DNA of 17,806 nucleotides from Bacteroidota bacterium (GTDB lineage Bacteria > Bacteroidota > Bacteroidia > Chitinophagales > UBA8649). The notes beneath the pieces were generated by a model that had not been told where the DNA came from, searched no databases, and saw only the letters and a program-made list of their open reading frames with translations. Shown piece after piece: positions 1 to 8,475 of the stretch (its first letter is position 1; the number at the start of each line of letters is the position of its first letter). The position numbers and the translations under genes are program-made. The DNA is taken from NCBI GenBank assembly GCA_003447535.1, contig DLYY01000074.1, positions 1-17,806 of the forward strand, written 5' to 3'.

Positions 1-1
1 A

Positions 2-1300
2 AAAGATTATCCTACTCAGCCACCAGAAGATCTGGCCATTGTTGCTTGCCTGCGCCGCGATGATCACCGCGATGTATTTATTCCTGGTAGTCAAGATGAT
101 GGAAATGTTTTGACCGGAAGCCCACGAAGAGCTCGTCAATGGAAACAGCGTTATCCCGATGCAAGGGTTGGAGAGCTGCGGGGGAATATGGATACTCGTC
201 TAAAAAAATGTCGCGATAGTGCTGGAGGAATTTTGTCGAAGTCTGGCCTTGAGCGCATTGATTTACTTCCTGAAGATGCTGAGGTGTTGGATTGGATGGT
301 GCCAGCTCCCGGTCAAGGTTGTGTAGCGGTTGTGATGCGCAAGAATCACCCTCAATGTGAGGCGATTCGATTGAAGTTAAATCACGGACAAACTGAAAGA
401 TGTGTGTCGATAGAGCGGTCGTCGATGCGGGCAATTGAAGCTGGGTGCTCGGTACCTTTAGGGATTGAAGTAAAGCGTGATGACGTAACGTATTCGGTCC
501 GTGGTATTCGCTTCATAGAAGGCAAGGAGAAAGCCTTTCAGTTTCAATCTCTAATAGATGGTAAAAAGGCTGACAAGGAGATTGTTGAAGCCATAGTTAA
601 AGTCTTAGCTCCTTCCGAGGAAAGAGAAAATAAGAGGCTTTTGTATGGTCGTGAGCCCTCGCATTTTGCCGGAGATTTTCTTGAAAGTAAAGGTGTAGAC
701 GTTGATTTTTTCCGTACCCTCTCGGCTGAGGGTTTAGTGTCTGATTCACCGATAAATGTTGATGGGAAATCTCTCATTATCACAAGCCGATATGCTTTGG
801 GTTCTGCTATGGACCAAATTGTCGGAAGCCCCGCAGAGATTCTATGTATTGATGGGCCTAGCAAGTTAATTCTTGAACGTGAATATGCTCATTTACCCTT
901 GTCAGATTATCCCGATAGTGAGTTGATTGCTAAAGCACTTAAGCCTGGCCAATCCTATGTCTTTTTTGCTGGTGAGCATCGCATGCCATTTATCGAGCAA
1001 TATGCAACAGATAATACCATCGATTTGACGGTAGTAATGGCCTACCAAACGGTCTTAAGAGAACCGGTAGTCGATCCATCAATCATTTATGATGGGGTTG
1101 TGGCTCTCAGTCCGCGAAGTATTAAGAGTCTTTTAAAAAACAACGCTCATCTCTTGAAAAACAATCCGAGTATCCCAATGTATTGCCTAGGGCGTGAAAC
1201 CGCTATTGCAGCATGGAAACACGGCTTTCGAACCATATATTTTCCTAATGATGGCCCCAAAATTCAAAGTTTGTTAGACATTTTAATCTCTACGATATGA
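2..1300 (+). CDS. hemCD: HemC-HemD fusion: hydroxymethylbilane synthase plus uroporphyrinogen III synthase (5' partial)
   Basis: The frame is open from base 2, so the start lies upstream of the window; the in-frame TTG at 110 is mid-domain and is not the start. The first part matches hydroxymethylbilane synthase, which joins four porphobilinogens: SPRR and RGNMDTR substrate-binding segments, the VPAPGQG segment, and AGCSVPLG, whose Cys (446-448) fits the dipyrromethane-cofactor attachment site. From about base 630 a uroporphyrinogen III synthase-like domain follows without a stop: YGREPS, ITSRYALGSA, YQTVLREP, ALSPRSIKSLL and CLGRETA. HemD closes and isomerises the linear tetrapyrrole, so the fusion would pass an unstable intermediate between domains. 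The segment after RGNMDTR seems about two residues shorter than usual. The stop overlaps the hemE start (ATGA). Domain calls are firm for HemC and good for the more variable HemD. Confidence 0.9.
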   Translation, partial: KDYPTQPPEDLAIVACLRRDDHRDVFIPGSQDDGNVLTGSPRRARQWKQRYPDARVGELRGNMDTRLKKCRDSAGGILSKSGLERIDLLPEDAEVLDWMVPAPGQGCVAVVMRKNHPQCEAIRLKLNHGQTERCVSIERSSMRAIEAGCSVPLGIEVKRDDVTYSVRGIRFIEGKEKAFQFQSLIDGKKADKEIVEAIVKVLAPSEERENKRLLYGREPSHFAGDFLESKGVDVDFFRTLSAEGLVSDSPINVDGKSLIITSRYALGSAMDQIVGSPAEILCIDGPSKLILEREYAHLPLSDYPDSELIAKALKPGQSYVFFAGEHRMPFIEQYATDNTIDLTVVMAYQTVLREPVVDPSIIYDGVVALSPRSIKSLLKNNAHLLKNNPSIPMYCLGRETAIAAWKHGFRTIYFPNDGPKIQSLLDILISTI

Positions 1301-2325
1301 CAATTCAAAATGATCTTTTATTGCGTAAACTAGCTCGTGAGCAAACGTCAAGACCACCAATATGGTTTATGCGTCAAGCAGGTCGATACCTGCCAGATTA
1401 TCAAGTCTTAAAAGCGAAATATGATTTCTTTACTCGGGTACAGACGCCTGAACTCGTTGCTGAAATCACGAACATGCCCGTTTACCAAATTGGAGTCGAT
1501 GCGGCTATTCTCTTCTCAGATATTCTAGTCATTCCCCAAGGTCTTGGTATGGAGGTACAGATGATTCCAGGAAAGGGGCCTGTCTTGCCTAACCCTATTG
1601 AAAGCGCAGCCGATGTCGATAACCTAAGCTTGGAGGCATGTGCCGAGTTCTTAACCTATGCTACACCGTGTATCCAAGCGACACTTGAGGACCTCAATGG
1701 TCGAGTTCCATTGATTGGTTTTTGTGGTTCTCCATGGACTTTATTATGCTACATGGTAGAAGGCAGTGGCTCAAAGAATTTTGCCAAAGCCAAGGCGTTT
1801 TGCCTCAACTATCCTGAGGCGGCTGCTAAGTTACTTGATGTTATAACGGAAGCTTGTATAGCCTTTCTGAAGCAACAAGTGACTGCGGGTGTCAGTGTTG
1901 TGCAGGTATTTGATAGCTGGGGCGGTATTCTATCCCCTGATCATTATGCTAAATGGTCTTTACCCTACATTGCTCGAATCAATGCTGCCCTCAAAGAGGA
2001 TGTCTTTACCATTCTTTACGCTAAGGATGGTTGGTTTGCCTTAAAAGATTTTGCTGCGTTAAATCCATCGGCTATTGGATTAACTTGGACGATGACTCGT
2101 GAGGTGGCTGAAGCCCAATGCGGCTCAGATATGGTTTTTCAAGGAAAACTTGATCCAAGTATTTTGCACAGCTCTCCAGCAGAAGTTAAACGAGAAACGT
2201 TAGCGCTCATTAAGGAATTTGAGGGCTTACATCATATTGTGAACTTAGGTCATGGAATTCATCCGAATATTCCTGTAGATCATGTTAGAGCCTTTGTTGA
2301 TACTGTTAAGTCCTACAGCTTTTAA
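1297..2325 (+). CDS. hemE: Uroporphyrinogen decarboxylase
   Basis: This 342-residue protein has normal family length. It removes four carboxyl groups from uroporphyrinogen III to give coproporphyrinogen III in the cytoplasm. Both family signatures are visible: PIWFMRQAGRYLPDY (residues 21-35, with the substrate arginines) and GFCGSPWTLLCYMVEG (141-156). Catalytic-site residues by comparison with the human enzyme are Asp75 in LFSDILVIP, Tyr152, Ser207 in FDSWGG and His319 in NLGHGI. The start codon overlaps the hemCD stop as ATGA, which implies translational coupling, and hemF begins one base after its stop. One oddity is GLTW at 261-264, where the family normally has GLDW. The fold and identity are not in doubt. 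Confidence 0.97.
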   Translation: MTIQNDLLLRKLAREQTSRPPIWFMRQAGRYLPDYQVLKAKYDFFTRVQTPELVAEITNMPVYQIGVDAAILFSDILVIPQGLGMEVQMIPGKGPVLPNPIESAADVDNLSLEACAEFLTYATPCIQATLEDLNGRVPLIGFCGSPWTLLCYMVEGSGSKNFAKAKAFCLNYPEAAAKLLDVITEACIAFLKQQVTAGVSVVQVFDSWGGILSPDHYAKWSLPYIARINAALKEDVFTILYAKDGWFALKDFAALNPSAIGLTWTMTREVAEAQCGSDMVFQGKLDPSILHSSPAEVKRETLALIKEFEGLHHIVNLGHGIHPNIPVDHVRAFVDTVKSYSF

Positions 2326-2326
2326 G

Positions 2327-3253
2327 ATGTTAACCAAGAATCAATCGCCCAAGGTATCCTTTGCTCGCTATTTGCGGACCCTTCAAGACAAGATTTGTCA
2401 TGCTCTAGAAGTCTTAGATGGGAAAGCGGTCTTTATCGAAGACCAATGGGAGCGTGATGGCGGAGGAGGGGGCTGGACTCGAATAATGGATGGTGGCCGT
2501 CTTTTTGAAAAAGCTGGCGTCAATGTGAGCGCGGTACACGGAACGACGCCAGAAGTAATTAAAAGTCAAGTTCCTGAATCGGCCGCTGAGTTTTATGCTA
2601 CAGGTATATCGCTTGTGATTCACCCTATCAATCCAATGATCCCTACGGTGCATGCTAACTTCCGTTTCTTTCAGCTGATGGATAAGGAGGGTAACATTGT
2701 CGATGGTTGGTTTGGTGGGGGAGCAGATCTTACGCCCTATTACCTATTTGAAGAGGATGCCGTGCATTTTCACCAAACCTTAAAGGATGCTTGCGATCGT
2801 CATGATCCATCTTTTTATCCAAAGTTCAAGGATTGGTGTGATGGCTATTTTCGCAACCATCATCGAAACGAACAACGTGGAATTGGGGGGTTATTCTTCG
2901 ATCATTTGCGTTTGTCGGAGGATATTGAGGCAAACAACGCCTATCAAGCCTTTGTGGAAGATGCTGGTAATGCTTTTTTATCTGCTTATATGCCGATTGT
3001 TGAACAACGTCAATCTATGCCCTATGCGCCTGAGCAGAAAAAGTGGCAGGAGATTCGTCGCGGACGATATGTTGAGTTTAATCTCATTCATGATCGAGGT
3101 ACCTTGTTTGGACTCAAGTCGAATGGGCGCATTGAGTCCATATTTATGTCATTGCCTCCAACCGTAAGATGGGCTTATGATCTTCATCCTAAGGCAGGAA
3201 GTCCTGAGGCCAAGCTAATGGATGTTTTATACCAACCAAAATCATGGGTTTAA
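2327..3253 (+). CDS. hemF: Oxygen-dependent coproporphyrinogen III oxidase
   Basis: A 308-residue protein that oxidatively decarboxylates two propionates of coproporphyrinogen III to vinyls, using O2, to give protoporphyrinogen IX. The ATG at 2327, one base after the hemE stop, is preferred over the ATG at 2282, which would add 15 residues encoded inside hemE and not typical of the family. Visible motifs are VHANFRFF (108-115, conserved His), WFGGGADLTPYY (128-139), the HRNEQRGIGGLFFD signature (179-192), and YVEFNLIHDRGTLFGL (248-263) followed by SLPP. Use of HemF rather than only radical-SAM HemN points to an organism that makes haem in air. hemB follows after 15 bases. Confidence 0.97.
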   Translation: MLTKNQSPKVSFARYLRTLQDKICHALEVLDGKAVFIEDQWERDGGGGGWTRIMDGGRLFEKAGVNVSAVHGTTPEVIKSQVPESAAEFYATGISLVIHPINPMIPTVHANFRFFQLMDKEGNIVDGWFGGGADLTPYYLFEEDAVHFHQTLKDACDRHDPSFYPKFKDWCDGYFRNHHRNEQRGIGGLFFDHLRLSEDIEANNAYQAFVEDAGNAFLSAYMPIVEQRQSMPYAPEQKKWQEIRRGRYVEFNLIHDRGTLFGLKSNGRIESIFMSLPPTVRWAYDLHPKAGSPEAKLMDVLYQPKSWV

Positions 3254-3268
3254 TCTAAAATTACCTTT

Positions 3269-4252
3269 ATGTCCTATCCCTTCGAACGAAACAGAATACT
3301 ACGAAAATCGTCATCGATCCGAGAAGCTATGGCGGAAACGCATCTCAGTACGAGTCACCTACTTCTTCCCGTTTTTATAATCCCTGGTGAGAATGAGGTT
3401 TCTGAGATAACGTCAATGCCCGGTGTGTTTCGTTATACGTTAGACCGCGTAAACGCATTTCTACAAGAGGCTTATGATAATGGTATACGCCAAGTCTTGC
3501 TTTTTGCACAAGTCGAAGAACATTTAAAAGATAATGCCGGCACAGAAGCCTTAAATCCCAATGGGCTTATGCAACAGGGAATTCGTCATATAAAGAGTGC
3601 TTTTCTTGACATGGTAGTGATGACCGATGTAGCCTTAGATCCTTGTTCTTCCTATGGACATGATGGTATCGTCGTGGATGGTACGATTGTTAATGACGAG
3701 ACACTAGAGATATTGTGCGCCATGGCTTTATCCCATGTGGAGGCAGGGGCTGACTGGGTAGCTCCTTCGGACATGATGGATGGCCGTATTGGCTCCCTAC
3801 GCGAATGCCTAAACGACCATGGATATCATGAGATAGGGATTCTAGCATACACTGCAAAATACGCGAGTAACCTATACGGACCGTTTCGCGATGCGCTTGA
3901 CTCTGCACCTGGTTTTGGTGATAAAAAGACGTATCAGATGGACTTTCGTAATGCCAAAGAAGCCCTTCGTGAAGCACGGCAGGATGTTGAAGAAGGTGCA
4001 GACTTTATCATGGTTAAACCGGGAGGTATGTATCTCGATGTGATAAGAGATCTCGCAACGCATTTTGATGTTCCTGTGGCGGCCTACCAGGTCAGTGGTG
4101 AATACAGTATGATATCATCCGCCTGTGCTAACGGTTTTCTCGACCGTAAAGCGGTCGTAATGGAGAGTCTTTATGCTATTCGAAGAGCTGGTGCTTCTCT
4201 AATAGCTACCTATTTTGCTGTGGAGGCATCCAAGTATATTCAAAATAAATAA
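3269..4252 (+). CDS. hemB: Porphobilinogen synthase (delta-aminolevulinate dehydratase)
   Basis: A 327-residue protein of normal length that condenses two 5-aminolevulinates into porphobilinogen. The two Schiff-base lysines are Lys197 in AYTAKYAS and Lys250 in IMVKPGGMYLD. The metal-site region at 120-132 reads DVALDPCSSYGHD, with aspartates where zinc-type enzymes have the cysteine triad, so I infer the Mg2+/K+-responsive class without the catalytic zinc. Cys126 stands where an aromatic residue is more usual. The lid sequence NLYGPFRDAL (201-210) is typical. The gene sits 15 bases after hemF and 15 bases before hemL, in the same hem operon. Confidence 0.96.
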   Translation: MSYPFERNRILRKSSSIREAMAETHLSTSHLLLPVFIIPGENEVSEITSMPGVFRYTLDRVNAFLQEAYDNGIRQVLLFAQVEEHLKDNAGTEALNPNGLMQQGIRHIKSAFLDMVVMTDVALDPCSSYGHDGIVVDGTIVNDETLEILCAMALSHVEAGADWVAPSDMMDGRIGSLRECLNDHGYHEIGILAYTAKYASNLYGPFRDALDSAPGFGDKKTYQMDFRNAKEALREARQDVEEGADFIMVKPGGMYLDVIRDLATHFDVPVAAYQVSGEYSMISSACANGFLDRKAVVMESLYAIRRAGASLIATYFAVEASKYIQNK

Positions 4253-4267
4253 CGACAACAACCTTGT

Positions 4268-5572
4268 ATGAATCCCACAACGTATTCAACCCTTCAGAGT
4301 CAGCGTCTTTTTGAGAAATCCAAAGCCTTGATACCAGGTGGCGTTAACTCTCCAGTTCGTGCCTTCGGAGCGGTAGGAGGAAGCCCTGTCTTCATGAAGG
4401 AGGCCAAGGGAACCTATCTCTATGATGTAGATGGCAATCAATATATTGATATGATCAACAGTTGGGGGCCCATGGTTTTGGGACATGCCTTTTCCCCAAT
4501 TTTGGATGCTATACAAAAACAACTTGATTTTGGCCAGTCTTACGGTACGCCTACGGAAGCGGAGTTTCATATGGCAGAGCAGATTGCCTCGATGGTGGAT
4601 TTTGTAGATCAGGTAAGATTAGTGAGCTCTGGTACTGAAGCTTGTATGAGTTGTTTGCGGCTTGCTCGAGGATTTACTGGTAAGTCAAAATTTATCAAGT
4701 TTGCAGGAAACTATCATGGCCATGCTGATCCTTTCTTAGTGAAGGCTGGCTCTGGACTCCTGAGCTTTGGGATACCTGGGAGTGCTGGTGTGCCTCAAGG
4801 GGCAACTCAGGATACGCTGGTTGCTGAGTATAACGACATAGAAGGAGTGACCAAGATCTTCAATAAACATGGTAATGATATGGCGGCAGTCATTATCGAG
4901 CCAGTTGCGGGGAACTCTGGATGTATTCCTGGACAAATGGACTTTTTAAAGGGATTACGAGAAAAGTGCGATCACTATGGAGTCTTGCTGATTTTTGATG
5001 AGGTCATGACGGGATTTCGTTTAGCACGAGGTGGGGCTGCAGAACTCTACGGTATTCAACCTGATTTAGTCACCTATGGTAAAGTGATTGGTGGTGGACT
5101 ACCTGTGGGAGCCTTTGGCGGACGGATGGATATCATGCAGCACCTTGCACCTGCAGGGCCTGTATATCAAGCGGGAACCCTTAGTGGTAATCCAATCGCA
5201 ATAGCCTCTGGCTTGGCAACCTTGAAACATTTGGATTCGAATCCTTCGATTTACTCCGCTTTAGAGCAAAATACAGCAGCACTTGCTGATGCCTTATGTT
5301 CGGTACTCAATGAATCCTTCGAAGGGCCGTACGCTATTAATCAGATGGGCTCAATGATGAGTATTCATTTTGGAGTCGATCAAGTAAATAATGCTTCAGA
5401 TGCTTCGGCTGCTGACTTAGACAAGTTTAATCAGTTGTTTCATTTTATGTTAGCTCGTGGAGTCTATCTGCCACCTTCAGCATTTGAGAGTTACTTTTTA
5501 TGTCAAGACTTCGGCAATAAAGAGATAGGCCACATCGTTACGCAAATGAAGGACTTTCTTCAGGGCGAATAA
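4268..5572 (+). CDS. hemL: Glutamate-1-semialdehyde 2,1-aminomutase
   Basis: A 434-residue PLP enzyme (class III aminotransferase fold) that converts glutamate-1-semialdehyde to 5-aminolevulinate. Its presence means the organism uses the C5 pathway from glutamyl-tRNA. Diagnostic segments are the N-terminal PGGVNSPVRAF (23-33), SSGTEA for phosphate binding (120-125), NYHGHAD (148-154), IFDEVMTGFR with the pyridine-nitrogen Asp (242-251), and TYGKVIGGGLPVGAFGG (269-285) with the PLP lysine at 272. It is the last haem-pathway gene in the row and is followed by 31 non-coding bases. Its partner hemA (glutamyl-tRNA reductase) is not in the window and may lie upstream of hemCD. Confidence 0.97.
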   Translation: MNPTTYSTLQSQRLFEKSKALIPGGVNSPVRAFGAVGGSPVFMKEAKGTYLYDVDGNQYIDMINSWGPMVLGHAFSPILDAIQKQLDFGQSYGTPTEAEFHMAEQIASMVDFVDQVRLVSSGTEACMSCLRLARGFTGKSKFIKFAGNYHGHADPFLVKAGSGLLSFGIPGSAGVPQGATQDTLVAEYNDIEGVTKIFNKHGNDMAAVIIEPVAGNSGCIPGQMDFLKGLREKCDHYGVLLIFDEVMTGFRLARGGAAELYGIQPDLVTYGKVIGGGLPVGAFGGRMDIMQHLAPAGPVYQAGTLSGNPIAIASGLATLKHLDSNPSIYSALEQNTAALADALCSVLNESFEGPYAINQMGSMMSIHFGVDQVNNASDASAADLDKFNQLFHFMLARGVYLPPSAFESYFLCQDFGNKEIGHIVTQMKDFLQGE

Positions 5573-5603
5573 AGGATACTTTTAGACTATCAAAAACTCA
5601 CTT

Positions 5604-6353
5604 ATGGAAAGCAAATATGTACTCGTTTCGAAAGTCATTACTTCCTTGTTGATATGTGTAGGCATCGTATGGGGTTCCTACTATTTGGGAAAAGGTGTAG
5701 AAAACAAAGGTAGGCCTGAAGGTTCGATTGCTGTTAAGGGATTAGGAAGCCAGGATTTTACCGCTGATCTCATTGTGTTAGAAGGGTATTTTTCTGTAGA
5801 AAATGATGATTTACAGTTGGGTTTCTCCGAATCGAGTCGACAAAAAGATGAGTTTGAGGGGTTCCTTATCGATTTAGGCATTCCTTCATCAGCGATTACA
5901 TTTCAAGCAGCAACGTATTCACAATTGGATAGGAGCTTGTACAACGATACAGGAAAGTTCATTGGTTATGAGCCCTATTATCGGTTAACACAGGATTTTG
6001 AGATTCGTTCGAATGATGTAGCTAGTGTGGAAAAGGCTTCTCGAAAGATTTCGGATGTTCTTGACAAGGGGATTCTCATCAATATGTATTCACCCCGCTA
6101 TTATTACACACGATTGGCTGATTTGAAGCATGAAATGATCAAAAAAGCTACTGAGGATGCAAGACAACGCGCTGAAATTATCGCTGAGCAGTCTGGAGCA
6201 TCACTTGGTGAATTGCGCGATGCTCGGATGGGTGTTTTTCAAATTACAGGACAGTATTCTGATGAAGACTATTCTTGGGGAGGATCCTTTAATACAGCAG
6301 ATAAAGAAAAGACAGCATCGATTACTATTAACCTTACCTACGAGTCGAATTAA
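5604..6353 (+). CDS. SIMPL domain (DUF541) protein, membrane-anchored
   Basis: A 249-residue protein with one N-terminal hydrophobic segment (about residues 11-29) acting as an uncleaved anchor or signal, followed by a periplasmic SIMPL/DUF541 domain. Supporting features are the early SIAVKGLGSQDFTADL strand and the characteristic helix KKATEDARQRAEIIAEQSGA followed by LGELRDARMGVFQI, ending in a strand pair (SITINLTYE). SIMPL proteins form oligomers in the envelope and are linked to stress tolerance in some bacteria, but no biochemical role is fixed. It follows hemL by 31 bases on the same strand and may be cotranscribed, although I see no functional link to haem. Its TAA overlaps the stop of the convergent esterase gene through a shared TTAA. 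Confidence 0.85.
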   Translation: MESKYVLVSKVITSLLICVGIVWGSYYLGKGVENKGRPEGSIAVKGLGSQDFTADLIVLEGYFSVENDDLQLGFSESSRQKDEFEGFLIDLGIPSSAITFQAATYSQLDRSLYNDTGKFIGYEPYYRLTQDFEIRSNDVASVEKASRKISDVLDKGILINMYSPRYYYTRLADLKHEMIKKATEDARQRAEIIAEQSGASLGELRDARMGVFQITGQYSDEDYSWGGSFNTADKEKTASITINLTYESN

Positions 6354-8470
6354 AATTTCACGACGCGTTGAATATTGATTGAAGTATTATTTATCGATTG
6401 AATCAAATGATAAACACCAGGCGATAACTGGTAAAAATCTTCAAGTTTACTTCCTACCTTCTTCCCATCGATACTGACCCAAATGGCCGAGGCGTGTTCT
6501 TGAATAAGAACTCGTTGTTGGTCAAGAATTATCTCTCTGCCTTGTGTTGTTGTATAATGGGATAAATCGGTTGTAATCGTAAGTTGAACATTCTGTTGTA
6601 TAGTATCGCTGCATCCTTGATTATTGTATGCAATAAGCTGCACGGTATACATGCCTGTATCGGGGAAGGTAAGGTCTAGGATTTCACTGCTAAAAACTTC
6701 ACCACCAAAGCCTGGGCTCCAAAAAAGAATGTCGGCATAAAGGCTGGTACTTTGAAGAGTAACCTCTAGTTCATTAGTCAAAACTGCAAAGTCTGTTATA
6801 GGGCAGAAGTCAATGGCAATCCACTGAGAAATCGTGTCATTGCAAAAGTCATTACTTGCGATAACTTGAACTAAATAATCTCCTTCATTTTGGTAGGTAT
6901 GAAATGGCATCTGTGTGGAGTCAATACTTCCATCGCCATAAGACCAGGTCCATTGATCGGCGAATTGTGTTTGATTCTGAAGAAAAAGGCTACTATCTGT
7001 GGTTGTCGTATTGAAGTCTGCTACAGGACATAGGTTTGAAACGATTAGAGAGTCATATTGAATGGAGCAATAGTCATTGGCCAAAGTGAGATTTACTTCG
7101 TAGCTGCCTGTGTCTTGGTATTGGTGAGCGGGGTTGACGCAGGCACAGTTATCATTATCCCCAAAATTCCATGCACTCTGGGAGACAGAGTCTTGAATGT
7201 TTGAAAAGAATAGAAAAAGTCCATCGTTACTCGTATAGGTTATTCCTCCTCCCTGAGGTAGTGGCCCGAGAGAGATGTTGAGCACTGTGGAATCATAGGC
7301 AAGTAAATGATTACGGGCTGCTAATACTATTTTGCCCGTAGCTGCAGTATCTGACCACCTTACTTGTATGCTGTTGGAATCTTGCGATAACAGGATTCCC
7401 TCCGAGACCTCAATACAAAGTTCCGTTGAAAGATTGTAAGAGATAGGATATTCTACGGTATCTCCTTGGCATGCGGTTACAGCACCTGTAATCTCTGGAG
7501 CATCAGGCTTTAACATATCGTAGAGGAATGGGGTGGTGTACTTAAAGATGGTATCATCCCATCGGGGTTGTAACAACTCTGGTTCATGTCCAGCTCCCTG
7601 AAGTGGAATGAACTGGTTATGTACTCCAAGATTTTCCAAGCGTTCGTGAATTACTGAACTTCCATAGACAGGGGAAAACAAAGGAATGCTGAAAGGATAT
7701 CCTGTGCCAAAAGGAACGACATTATCATTCGTGCCATGAAAGGAAATTAAGGGAATACTATCTCTAATGGTGGGTTCAATCCAATTCGTATCACCCATGG
7801 CGCCCCACCGGTTAATGATAGCCATTGGACGTATGTATTGATTGTTGTAGGCGTTATTTCCCGAGCAATCCGCACATCCTAAGTCTTGGTTTTCTCCTGG
7901 AATTCCATAGGTTTCAGCAGGCCGTTCATTTTCATCCATATAGGCATGGTGTAGGCCAATAAAAGAACCTGCGCTCGATCCCATAAGAACGATGTGGTTG
8001 GTATCAATGAAGTATTGGTCACAATTCTCTGCAAGAAAACGAAGAGCCGCTCGCATATCCTGTACTCCCCGATAGACCGCTCTCAGTGTGCTTCCTCCGC
8101 TGGTTACGTTAAAACCTAATCGATAATCAATGGTTGCCAGATTATATCCTCTGGGTACATAATAATCTCTAAGCCGGGGAAGGTCCGGTTGGTTTCTTGA
8201 ACCTATGACAAACCCTCCGCCAAAGGCAAAGACAATAGTGGGTCTATGTGAGAGGGTATCTCCTACAGGAGTATATAAGTCTAAAAAAAGATTTTGGTTG
8301 ATGGATAGACCGAGAATATCGTAAGGGTCTGCTGCTCCATACTGAATGGCAGCATTTTGGGATATTCCATAGAGCGGATCAATGTATTGTTTTGGAAAAC
8401 ACTGGCTTTGGATTCGCCACGGCATCGCACATGCCATCGCTAGGACCATCCAAAACAAATACTTTCTCAT
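6350..8470 (-). CDS. Secreted alpha/beta hydrolase (carboxylesterase-like) with PKD-type domains and T9SS type A C-terminal tail
   Basis: A 706-residue protein. An N-terminal signal peptide (about residues 1-22) is followed by an esterase domain (about 25-320): FAFGGGFVIGS forms the oxyanion hole, Ser166 lies in GSSAGS as nucleophile, Asp249 in HGTNDNVVPF and His295 in GAGHEP. A PKD-like region (about 325-402) follows, then PKD repeats with WNFGDNDN (434-441) and WTWSYGDGS (507-515) plus a third degenerate unit near 556-632. The last 45 or so residues (VSIDGKKVG, LSPGVYHLI, ending VVKF) look like a T9SS sorting domain, so I infer export and release or anchoring at the cell surface. The substrate is unknown; carbohydrate or small-ester deacylation is possible. 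It lies five bases after ychF, probably cotranscribed. Confidence 0.85.
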   Translation of the reverse strand: MRKYLFWMVLAMACAMPWRIQSQCFPKQYIDPLYGISQNAAIQYGAADPYDILGLSINQNLFLDLYTPVGDTLSHRPTIVFAFGGGFVIGSRNQPDLPRLRDYYVPRGYNLATIDYRLGFNVTSGGSTLRAVYRGVQDMRAALRFLAENCDQYFIDTNHIVLMGSSAGSFIGLHHAYMDENERPAETYGIPGENQDLGCADCSGNNAYNNQYIRPMAIINRWGAMGDTNWIEPTIRDSIPLISFHGTNDNVVPFGTGYPFSIPLFSPVYGSSVIHERLENLGVHNQFIPLQGAGHEPELLQPRWDDTIFKYTTPFLYDMLKPDAPEITGAVTACQGDTVEYPISYNLSTELCIEVSEGILLSQDSNSIQVRWSDTAATGKIVLAARNHLLAYDSTVLNISLGPLPQGGGITYTSNDGLFLFFSNIQDSVSQSAWNFGDNDNCACVNPAHQYQDTGSYEVNLTLANDYCSIQYDSLIVSNLCPVADFNTTTTDSSLFLQNQTQFADQWTWSYGDGSIDSTQMPFHTYQNEGDYLVQVIASNDFCNDTISQWIAIDFCPITDFAVLTNELEVTLQSTSLYADILFWSPGFGGEVFSSEILDLTFPDTGMYTVQLIAYNNQGCSDTIQQNVQLTITTDLSHYTTTQGREIILDQQRVLIQEHASAIWVSIDGKKVGSKLEDFYQLSPGVYHLIQSINNTSINIQRVVKF

Positions 8471-8475
8471 AAAAA

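Noticed and set aside
2282..2326. Upstream ATG start for hemF giving 15 extra residues
   Set aside because: The extra segment is hemE coding sequence in another frame and is unlike HemF N-termini; the ATG at 2327 is adjacent to the hemE stop.
2787..3167. Plus-strand open frame of 126 codons inside hemF
   Set aside because: It overlaps conserved HemF motifs in another frame and has no recognisable fold or plausible start context.
5573..5603. Separate promoter or terminator between hemL and the SIMPL gene
   Set aside because: Only 31 bases are available, no hairpin is seen, and the best box (TACTTTTA) is imperfect with no -33 partner.
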